NCBI GenBank assembly: GCA_020310875.1 | Contig: CM035408.1 | Coordinates: 147,655,907-147,719,906 of the forward strand | Direction of reading: 5' to 3' | Length of the DNA stretch: 64,000 bases | From: Ceratopteris richardii | Lineage: Eukaryota; Streptophyta; Polypodiopsida; Polypodiales; Pteridaceae | Shown: piece after piece, positions 20,408 to 29,900 of the stretch | How positions within the stretch are numbered: the first letter of the stretch is position 1 | Layout: each line of letters begins with the position of its first letter | The notes under the pieces: generated by a model | Database searches by the model: none | The model's input: the letters and a program-made list of their open reading frames with translations, nothing else | What the model was told of the DNA's origin: nothing | Translations under genes and position numbers: made by a program

Positions 20408-21306
20408 TGTTGCAGAGCTAAAGAGCGCACAAAGCAGAGAAAAAAGACGGGCCCCAAAATTTTTCCGATTTGGACACACAATTTTTTGTAACATAACCAC
20501 TTTTGTATATATTTTCCGTTGTAAATGCACTAGAGGAGTCCTCTAGATGCATCCCCTCAGAAGATTAGTGAATTACCCATGTACATTAGTAGGAAGTTAG
20601 CATTTTAGTGAATAAAGTGCCGGTCTCTTGTGTGAAAGGACCAAACTTAGGGCACTAGTATATAAGTCAAAAGTGACTCATTGTAAAGGACGACTTCTTG
20701 TCATTGTGAAGAAGAGCACTTCTGAAATTTCGAGTTTGCCTCTTCCTTGCTGATTTTGATCTTCATTTTGCTCATGTATGTGTGTGTGATGCTTGAAATG
20801 CAAGTGTAAGACTGTTGTCTACCCCTTCCCCCTTGTTTTGAGTGGCTGTAGTGCGTGCGTAAGCTAGGAGAAGCAAAAACGCGGGTGTTAGTAGTTCCCG
20901 TAATTCACTGTTTCTGCCATAACTTGCAGCAGAGTGGTCAGAATTGAGTGAAACCACCACCGTTGGATTCGTCTCGTCGAGAGCTTCGAAACGAGTACCC
21001 TATTGCCTATGTTCGGAGTTCTAGGCTGGGAGAAAACCTCAAAAAACCAAAACTGCTGAAGAGAGGCTTGCGGCAACACTTCCAGTTTTTCAGTAGGTGT
21101 GGGTAGTAGTAGTCTTTTCTCATGCTTGAATAGCTAACTCTCTTCATTTTCTATCACGTGTGCACATGTCTTCATACACTTGGTAAGTCACTCCTTCGGA
21201 TTGATAATTAAATGTGTGCAAAGGACTCCACTATATGCACTTGTATGGCAATCGAGGTATAGTCTCATTGGTGCAAGTCCTTGAGTCATTGTGGCTCAAG
21301 TACACA
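20408..21306 (+). repeat. 5' LTR of G3
   Basis: 899 bp, TGTTGCAGAGC to CAAGTACACA. By eye it differs from the 3' LTR at 20932, 21003, 21023 and 21273, all of transition type. TATATAAG at 20659-20666 is a likely TATA box. Confidence 0.96.
20659..20666 (+). promoter_or_regulatory. TATA box in G3 5' LTR
   Basis: TATATAAG in the middle of the LTR, repeated in the 3' LTR. No other TATA-like site of this quality was noticed in the LTR. Confidence 0.6.
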
Positions 21307-21312
21307 CGTTTT

Positions 21313-21330
21313 TGGCGCCGTTGCCGGGGA
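21313..21330 (+). other. Primer-binding site of G3 (tRNA-Asp type)
   Basis: TGGCGCCGTTGCCGGGGA, six bases after the LTR. Complementary to the 3' end of plant tRNA-Asp as known for Athila-type elements. Confidence 0.9.
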
Positions 21331-21974
21331 GGCACTCCACCAAGTTGCCTTCGTGATAGTTAGAGAGCAAGTGTGATCGAATCGTACTTGTAGAGGTGAA
21401 TTTGTCCATTGACGAGTAGTATTCCTTTTCAGCACTTGTCACTTCTCATCCTTGAGGTGTGTGTGATAAGTTTTAGGTTTAAGTGTAGGAGGAGGGAAGA
21501 GAAGGAAGAGTTAGGGTTAGGTTAGAAGGAGAGGAGAAGCGAGGAAAAGAGGAGTAGGAATAGGCCAAAATTCTCAGAAAATCATCAAAAATCCCAAAAA
21601 ATTTTAAGTTCAGTCAAAAAAAGTATAAAAACCAAAAAATTTGGCTCATTTGACACTTCACAGTGTTCTGGTATCGTTTGCAAGCAGCGACCAGTATCGT
21701 GGACTTGGTATCGTGGCATTCAGACTGTTAAAGCTAGATTTTGAGCTCACATTGCAATCAAGACAGTACCAAGGTAAACACTCTCTCAAATTATCTGTCA
21801 AAAACACTGTAAAAATGATCAAACAAGTGATTAAAAGTCTGCGCAGTATCGCGGGAGGGGAAAACTGAAATCTTTGTCATCTTATTGAGTGATACAGAGG
21901 TCTAGGAAGGAAGAGGAGAGTGAGGAGAGTAAGGGGGTAAAAAAGTTTGGACAAAATCTTGCTTTTGGCTTGAG
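21331..21974 (+). other. G3 leader before the repeat array
   Basis: Purine-rich leader without a supported gene. Isolated TATCG words (near 21670, 21690, 21710, 21847) foreshadow the array that follows, so the repeat may once have been longer. Confidence 0.6.
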
Positions 21975-22682
21975 TATCGCGATCGGTTGAGTTTTGGTAT
22001 CGCGATACCAAAATTCCCTTGTATCGCGACACTCGCCGTCAGTGTCGTATCGCTTGATACCTGCTTGGGTATCGCGACACCATTCTGGTATCGCGACACT
22101 GAGTCGGTATCGCGATCGCACTCGATCTCTGGTATCGTATCGTCCGATACTAATACTTGGTATCGCGACACCATTGTGGTGTCGTATCGCCTAAGTTTCT
22201 AGTATCGCGACCTCACCTTACCGAGTGGTATCGTATCGTTAGATACAGTAGTATCGCGACACTATTCTGGTATCGCGACACTACTTCAGTATCGCGATCG
22301 TGCCCTCCCAAGTGTCGTATCGTCAGGTGCTTATCTTGGTATCGCGACACCGTTGTGGTATCGTGTCGCCAAGGTTGGTATCGCGATCGCTCTTCCTGCG
22401 GTGGTATCGTAACGTCTCCTGCCCAGGATCGTATCGCGACACCACATTGAGGTCGTATCGCCTCTTATCCCCAGTATCGTAACGTCAACTTTGCCGGTAT
22501 CGTATCGTGGTATTTCCCAGTGGAGTATCGCGACACTATAACTGGTATCGTATCGTCTGGCACTACAACCTGGTATCGCGACACCAGACTGATATCGTAT
22601 CGTCTGGGTGTCTGGTATCGTATCGTTTGGAGCTCTGGTATCGTATCGCCGAGAGCAGTATCGCCAAGTGTGGTATCGCCCA
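21975..22682 (+). repeat. Leader array of TATCGCGACAC / TATCGTATCGT units (G3)
   Basis: About 700 bases with several dozen copies of TATCGCGACAC, TATCGCGATCG and TATCGTATCGT set in spacers of irregular length and unrelated sequence. The core is the same as in the G2 array, but spacing and spacers differ. Several frames on both strands remain open, giving repetitive frames that are probably not proteins. It ends about 95 bases before the gag ATG at 22776. Confidence 0.88.
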
Positions 22683-22775
22683 GAATTGAACTCTTCTTTT
22701 GGCAAGCAAACTGAATCACTGATAGAGCTGTCCAAAGTGAATCTAGGCAGCATAAAGAGAGGCCTCAGAGAGTGA

Positions 22776-25700
22776 ATGAACCTGAGGTCAGGAAGAGTTC
22801 TAGGTAGTAGAAGGAGTGTCATATCCTCAGTAGGAAGTACAGCCCAGGCTAGTCATCACTCAGTCTACTTAGAAACTTCCAGTGACTCAGAAGAGGAGTT
22901 ACTTATGGCTTCAGAAGACATGCAAGGACCTGCACCAACAGGAAACTTCATGACTACTGTTGAAGGAGACTACCGTACCTCCTTACAATATATATCCACA
23001 AATGCCCAGGAGATTCCAATCTACCTGGATGGCTTAAACAGGTCCGTCGCCAGGATGGCAACTGCCCAAAATGTCACCATCGTACCACGACCTGCTGTCA
23101 AATACGAGGGAGGTGCTTACATTGATAAAATGGGTCACATCTACATAGTAACTGAATTTCCTGAGAGGATCAATGAAAGAGGAGAATTTATGGATCCCAA
23201 CAACTCTGAAGAGTTAGTGACCACCCCTAGAGGCAGGTCACAAATATCACGGGTCTTGAGAGGAGATTTGATACCTCAAGATGACTACCTATTGGAAGTC
23301 TACATGATTCACGGAGCGGACTTATTGCTTCAAACTGACGTACCTGTTCAAGGAATAGGAGAGAGCCCCATGACATTCTACGAGTTGAAAGACCCAGATG
23401 ACGAAACTAGACTCACTTACTTGGATAAGAATCAAAGAAGATATTGGCCTGTAGGTGTCCTAGACAGGGCTCGGCTGAGATATATGGGTGCACCTGTATT
23501 TCCTCAGAGAGAGCAGGCAACTACCTCGCAAAATCCTTTTGGAAATCAACAAGAGACGGAACATACCACATCAGGACAGACCAGTCAAAGAAGTGTGCCC
23601 AACCGTACTCATGTACAGTTTGCAACTCCAGGTGAGCACACACATAATCAGACCCACACTGGGATGGGGAACCATTTCCGACCACCGGTCAGACCACGAC
23701 CACCCGTGGGAGGACAGCCAGGAATGCCTCCATTACGACCAGCTGTCCCGGTCTTCCCTATAATGCCCAGACTGCCTGAACCAATGAGGAGATTGAGACC
23801 AATCCAAGTAGCTAAATGCATGAGAAACCATTATGATGGATTAGGGGAGCCATACGATCATATTGCCGAATTTAAACAAGTTCTAAGAGCAGAACAAGTA
23901 GAGGACTTCTTTGTGCAGTATGAGTCTTTTGGACTCACCCTCACAAGAACAGCTCTAACTTGGTTCCAACCTCTAGATCCCAATCAATTTGGAAACATGG
24001 AGCAATTCTTTCAAGAATTCATCGGAGAATTCACAAAGAGAGGGATTAAACACAATTCGGCTTCTTTAATCCATAGCTTTAAACAAAACCCTAAAGAAAC
24101 TGTGAAGACAGCTGCCCGAAGATTCAACCAATATGTGGATAGATGCCCAATGGCTGAGAGACCGACTCAACAAAATATGATTTCCCTATTTTTGGATGGA
24201 CTCTCTAACGGGACCCTAAGAACCCTAGTGTATGTGAAGAGGTTACAAACATTGAGTGAATGTCTTCAAGAGTGCATCGACTTGGAAGATAACCTTGCAG
24301 AGGACCTTAAAGGTACTACCGACCTCACAAAATCAGAAGACTCAAGAAGCACGGTGACGTCCAATTCTAGTAATGTGGAAGAACTAGCAGAACTATTAGC
24401 TAAGAAACTGGGAGCCCAAGGACAGAGAGCTTACCAATATCCAGCTCAAAGAGTGCCTATGTTGAGAAGGTGTAACTTATGTGGAGGAGAACATCCCACA
24501 CACTTGTGTGCCAGAGGAGGAGCTGGTGCACAACCAATGTATCCACACAACAGACAGCAACAACAAGGGACTTCCTCATACTGCCACATCGAGCAAAAAT
24601 ATACCAATCATACAACTGAGAATTGTCCCTTTAATAGGCAACCACGACCTGTCAATCCACCACAATACCGACCTTATGGATACCCACCTAGAGAGCTTGG
24701 TAGGGAGATGCCTAGATACAACCCGTATCCGGTAGGAGCACAGAGACAATACGAGCAAGCACCGTATCCACCACCACAACCAGTATTGGGACCCCAATTG
24801 TCACAACCGCAACAAGTTGTACCTGTGAAGTATACTCAACCGGAAGAAAACTTGGAAAGAGCCATAATACCAGCCTCAATAGCGACCAATGTAGAATCAA
24901 CCAACCAAGGGTATGAACCTCCACCAGGAGAGTACTATCCATATGAAGCCAACATGATGGAATATGAACCAGCATATGATATGGCCTATTATGGATATGA
25001 AGGATTTGATCAAACTTATGGAGCGGAAACTGCAACTTTAATGTACACAGTGCCCAAAGCACAACAACCATTGAGACCTTCCATTAGACCACCAGTGCAG
25101 AGAGGACCATGTTATAGATGCGGAGGGGATCACTTCATTTGGGAGTGTCCTCGACCTTACAACCCTCCACTACCCAGGATTTGGGAAGGATATTGTAGTG
25201 ATTGTGGGAAAGAACATCTTTTTAGAGATTGCCCTAAAAACCCCACAAAAACTCAAGGTCCTGCACCAATCAATGTAATAGAGGTCATAGAAGAATCTGG
25301 AAGTGATAAGGAGTACACTGTACCGCTGAAAGCTATTACTAGAGCCCAAACAAAACAACAAACAGGAAAACAACCTGAAGAGAAACTAGAGAACAACAAA
25401 ACAGGGGACGCTAACATTCAGATAGTCGAGGATTCAGAGAACTCATGTGAGAATACCCAAAACACCAAAGTACAAAAATGGAAAGAAAGACGAGAAAAGC
25501 TCAAAGAGAAATGGGCAAGAAACAAGGGCCAAGACAGCAAAAAACAAGCGAAGGGTTCTAGAAAACATAACAAACAACAAACGCATAAGGAGACCCCAGA
25601 AACACCACCAATTAGTTCAGAGGCAAAGAAGCCAGGATCAATTCTAGCTGACCCAAAACCAGAGGAATTGGACATGTGGCTAAAAGCATACCAAGCTAGA

Positions 25701-26963
25701 ATCAAAATGGGACCAAACCAAGAACAACATGAAAGACTCTATCCTCAAGGGGAATTAGAGAAAGAAAGACTGGCGATATGCAAAAAGCTCATAGAAGTAG
25801 CACAGGCGACTCTAGAAAAAACTACCCCAATTTTGCCTGAAACAAGGATCGCACAGGAACTATATGAAGAGTGCATACAACCTAAGGATAAGGAACCGAG
25901 TCGGGAAGATGATCGAAATGAACGAATGAAATCTCAAGAAGAACAGGTATCCATAATACCCGACCTAGATGAAGATTGGTCCAAAGATTTGTGGAAAAGA
26001 ATTAGAGAAGAGCAATGGAAAAAGGATGGAATCAGTCCACCTCCTTTTGAGGAAATAATTGGAGTAGATAGTCACCATGATCATAACCTAGAGGAAGCAT
26101 ATGAGGAAGTGTCGAGAATTGATAAAGGAAGAGAGGAAACCATGAGCATTTCAACGTTGCCCAACTACATGGGAGAATATGAAAGAGAGTCTATAATAAT
26201 GCGAGCACCCACAGTGCATGGGAAAGAAAAAGGAAACTCAGAAGAGAGTTCACACAATCTAACAGAACTTAAGAAAACAAAGGTGCAATGCAAATTGACG
26301 GTGGAAGAGTTGCTTCAACTTAGACCACATCTATGGAGACAGCTAGCAAATCAGATAGAGCCACCGGCAGAGAAAAGGGAAATGAAAGGAAAGGAAAAAG
26401 AAAACCACTCCAAAATACGAGTTCCAGTTGATAAAGTAGGAGAATTTAGCAAAGGAGATGAAGGCAATACGTGCTTACCTGTCACCTACAATGGGTACAT
26501 GACCAAGGCCATCTTAGACACTAGAGCCGGAGTAGGAATTGCAACGAAGGAAATTTGGGAAAAGTGGGGTAAACCAGCCTTACGACCCACTCGCATGAAG
26601 CTACAATTAGCAGATGGACATGTAGAGAAACCCCTAGGAATACTGGAAGGAATTAGGTTAACAACGTGTGGAGTAGAATTTGAACACACATTGGCCATAT
26701 GCAAGTTCGAAAAGGCAAACAATTACGAGATGATATTAGGACGACCATTCATGCGACAGATGCGAGTAGTACAAGATTGGGGCAAAGATTCATTATATCT
26801 CCAACATCAAGGGAACACTACCAAGATAAACCTGCACACATTCGCTTATCGGGATGTCCCTCCATTACAATGGAATCCAGTCCACAAAGAACAAGATGAC
26901 CTATCCATTCACAGTGCTGGGTCAAGTGACCAATCTTGGATGCATGAGGATGCCCAGTTGTGA
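22776..26963 (+). CDS. G3 gag and first retropepsin (PR1)
   Basis: 1,395 codons from ATG 22776 (MNLRSGRVLG). Gag core at residues about 339-510 (PYDHIAEFKQVLRAEQVEDF, WFQPLDP, LIHSFKQNPKETV). Short zinc knuckles CX2CX3HX4C at about 565, 778 and 806, and the C-X8-H-X4-C variant near 601. A charged, coiled-coil-like spacer is at 850-1060. Retropepsin at about 1231-1340, ending MILGRPFMRQ. Its active site reads LDTRAG (Asp 26517-26519, Arg codon AGA 26523-26525) instead of D-S/T-G-A as in G2, so this protease is probably inactive. The frame ends at TGA 26961-26963 after WMHEDAQL; G1 and G2 read on through the same place, and one G is missing here. Confidence 0.93.
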   Translation: MNLRSGRVLGSRRSVISSVGSTAQASHHSVYLETSSDSEEELLMASEDMQGPAPTGNFMTTVEGDYRTSLQYISTNAQEIPIYLDGLNRSVARMATAQNVTIVPRPAVKYEGGAYIDKMGHIYIVTEFPERINERGEFMDPNNSEELVTTPRGRSQISRVLRGDLIPQDDYLLEVYMIHGADLLLQTDVPVQGIGESPMTFYELKDPDDETRLTYLDKNQRRYWPVGVLDRARLRYMGAPVFPQREQATTSQNPFGNQQETEHTTSGQTSQRSVPNRTHVQFATPGEHTHNQTHTGMGNHFRPPVRPRPPVGGQPGMPPLRPAVPVFPIMPRLPEPMRRLRPIQVAKCMRNHYDGLGEPYDHIAEFKQVLRAEQVEDFFVQYESFGLTLTRTALTWFQPLDPNQFGNMEQFFQEFIGEFTKRGIKHNSASLIHSFKQNPKETVKTAARRFNQYVDRCPMAERPTQQNMISLFLDGLSNGTLRTLVYVKRLQTLSECLQECIDLEDNLAEDLKGTTDLTKSEDSRSTVTSNSSNVEELAELLAKKLGAQGQRAYQYPAQRVPMLRRCNLCGGEHPTHLCARGGAGAQPMYPHNRQQQQGTSSYCHIEQKYTNHTTENCPFNRQPRPVNPPQYRPYGYPPRELGREMPRYNPYPVGAQRQYEQAPYPPPQPVLGPQLSQPQQVVPVKYTQPEENLERAIIPASIATNVESTNQGYEPPPGEYYPYEANMMEYEPAYDMAYYGYEGFDQTYGAETATLMYTVPKAQQPLRPSIRPPVQRGPCYRCGGDHFIWECPRPYNPPLPRIWEGYCSDCGKEHLFRDCPKNPTKTQGPAPINVIEVIEESGSDKEYTVPLKAITRAQTKQQTGKQPEEKLENNKTGDANIQIVEDSENSCENTQNTKVQKWKERREKLKEKWARNKGQDSKKQAKGSRKHNKQQTHKETPETPPISSEAKKPGSILADPKPEELDMWLKAYQARIKMGPNQEQHERLYPQGELEKERLAICKKLIEVAQATLEKTTPILPETRIAQELYEECIQPKDKEPSREDDRNERMKSQEEQVSIIPDLDEDWSKDLWKRIREEQWKKDGISPPPFEEIIGVDSHHDHNLEEAYEEVSRIDKGREETMSISTLPNYMGEYERESIIMRAPTVHGKEKGNSEESSHNLTELKKTKVQCKLTVEELLQLRPHLWRQLANQIEPPAEKREMKGKEKENHSKIRVPVDKVGEFSKGDEGNTCLPVTYNGYMTKAILDTRAGVGIATKEIWEKWGKPALRPTRMKLQLADGHVEKPLGILEGIRLTTCGVEFEHTLAICKFEKANNYEMILGRPFMRQMRVVQDWGKDSLYLQHQGNTTKINLHTFAYRDVPPLQWNPVHKEQDDLSIHSAGSSDQSWMHEDAQL

Positions 26964-29900
26964 TGTGCAAAGAAGCCAAGAAGGAGGAGTGTAAAAAACA
27001 AATGTGGCCAATAGGGCACCCTAATTATCGATCGATAGAAGACCCCGATTATATGCCTCAAATTTTTTCAGATGAACTCTTTGAACCACATGGCTGGATG
27101 GAAATCCTAGCCACATTAGACGTTTGCGTGAATGAGGAAGTCTTGACGATGAACGACTGTATAGACGAGGAAGGATATGACGTGAACCTCTACATGGTTG
27201 TTCTCCAAGAAGTAGAAGTAGGAGAAATTGTAGAGGAAGAGGGAAGAGAAGAGTACGAAAGCATAGAAATGGAACCAGAGTTCGACTCTGAAGAACAATA
27301 TTTAGAAACTATGCAAAAAGAATCAAAAGAAAGACCAACAAAAGTCTTAGCAATCGAAACCACCCCTAGAGAGGACACGAGTAAAGTGGAACCTGAACCA
27401 GACCACTTCGAGGTTCCAGAACATTTTAAAAGATATGAAGTAGAGGAAAGAAAAGTAGCCATTCAAATGCCTAAACGAGAGGCCCGGGATGGAGAAGCCT
27501 ATGATAACAAGGAACAAACCAAAAAAGTGGTTGTAACGATAGAAGATGGAGAAGAGAGGTGCACGTATATTGGGAAAGACGTATCAGACGAGGAAGAAGA
27601 GGAACTCATCCACCTTATCCGGGAATACCGAGATGTATTTGCTTGGACGTACAAAGACCTTAAGGGTGTAGAACCTAGCATCTGCTCTCATCGAATTCCT
27701 ATGACAGCAGACGCAAAACCTTCTAAACAACGCCCTTACACGTATAATGAAGTTTATGCAGCGAAAATAAAGGAAGAAATTGACAAATTACTAGCGGCAG
27801 GATTCATTTATGAGATTGAACACACAGAATGGGTGTCGCCACTAGTGGTAGTGCCCAAGAAAAACGGAAAGCTAAGGGTGTGTATCAACCTGAAAAAAGT
27901 AAATGCAGCAACTATACGCGACAGTTTCCCTTTACCCATTACAGACCATCTTTTGGAAAGAGTTGCCGGCAAGGAGGTCTATAGCTTCTTGGATGGATTC
28001 TCTGGTTATAACCAAGTAGCTATTGCAACTGAGGACCAGCATAAAACCGCATTCGCGACTGAATGGGGAATTTATGCATTTAGAGTGATGCCTTTCGGGC
28101 TCACTAATGCGCCAGCCACTTTCCAACGATTGATGTGTCATGTTTTCAAAGAATTTCTGAGAAAAAGCATGGAAGTATACGTAGATGATCTGTGTACATA
28201 CTCAAATCAACGACCAGACCACATACCGGAACTGCGGAAAATATTCAATAAATGTAGACAGTATAGAGTTTGCTTGAACCCAGAAAAATGTGTCTTCATG
28301 GTAAGACAAGGAAAAATCCTAGGACACATTGTTTCAAAGAATGGAATATCAACAGATGAGGATAAGATTAAAGTCATATTGGACTTACCAAGACCCAAGA
28401 ATGCGAAAGAAGTACAAGCCTTTATGGGACACTGTGGATATTACCGTAGGTTTATTCACATGTATGCCATAATAGCTAAACCCTTATACGGTCTATTGAC
28501 TCAGTTCTCTTGGACGGATGAGTGTGAGAAGGCCTTCAACGAGCTTAAAAAGAGGCTGAGTACAGCCCCAATCCTAAAGTCACCCAACTGGAGCAAGCCT
28601 TTTCATATCCATGTTGATGCTTCGAACTATGCAATTGGATGTATCCTGGCTCAACCGACCGATGAAGGAAAGCTTGATCATCCAATCGCTTACGCGAGTA
28701 GACAATTAAACCAAGCAGAGAGAAATTACACGACTACGGAAAGAGAGGGCTTAGGAATGGTCTACGCAGTGAAGAAGTTTAGACATTACCTCTTAGCCAA
28801 CAAGTTCAAATTCTTCATTGACCATCAAGCCTTGTTGTATCTAGTCAATAAGCCTTGCAACACAGGGAGATTGGTACGATGGTTCTTGTTACTAATGGAG
28901 TTTGACTTTGAGGTAGTGGTCAAAAAAGGAAACACACATGTGAGAGCAGATCACCTTTCTAGGTTAAAACACGGAGAGCCACCTCGCGGAGTACCGGATG
29001 AATTACCAGATACATATTTGTTCAATCTTGAAGTATGTCCTAAGTGGGCGGAACGATCAATTCCCATACTCACTCATGGCCCTCAGCACCCAATCAACAG
29101 GAATAGCAAAAAAGAAATTTTTCAATCAAGGAATTTACAAATTGTTGCTGGAAACATGTATTATAAGGAACCTAACGGAGTTTTATTGAGATGTGTTGAG
29201 GAGGATGAACAGAAGCAACTAATTCAGCAAGCACATGTCAACAAGTGGAAGAACCACCAAGGGATGCACGGAACAATACGTGAATTAAAGAGGTTAGGCG
29301 TATATTGGCCTGATATATCCAAAGACGTTCACGAGCATGTAAGTAATTGTGTAGAATGCAAAGAAACTAGCCCTGAGGATCATGTGTCCTTACCTTTTTC
29401 TACCATAGCGCCTAATTGGAGTAAATCATTAGTGCAATTCCTCAAAACGAAAGAGCACGAAATAGGAGCTAGTCTAGCAAGAAAGCGATCCCTAGAAGAA
29501 ATGAGCAAGGATTATGTGATAGTGGGGAAACAACTGTTTCGAAGAGGAAAAGACAATCAACTCAGATTATGCGTTCATGAAGGAGAGTACCTTCCCATAT
29601 TAGAAATGGCACATGCAGGAGCGGCGGGAGGACATTTTTCAGCAGATAGAACGGTCAAGATGATTCTCTTTGCAGGCTTGTGGTGGCCAACTCTACATAT
29701 GGACGCAGAGACATATGTGAGAAGCTGTGAAACTTGCCAGAGAGCAAAATATCCCATTAGAAGAGATGACATGCCTTTGAGACCCATGGTTTGTGCGAGA
29801 GCATTTACCAAGTGGGGAATTGACTTCATAGGACCTATCAACCCACCTGCGAAAGGATCACATGCGGAATACATCATAGTAGCCACCGACTACTTGACAA

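Noticed and set aside
21882..22822. Minus- and plus-strand frames in the G3 leader array
   Set aside because: Same reason: low-complexity translation of a TATCG repeat on both strands.
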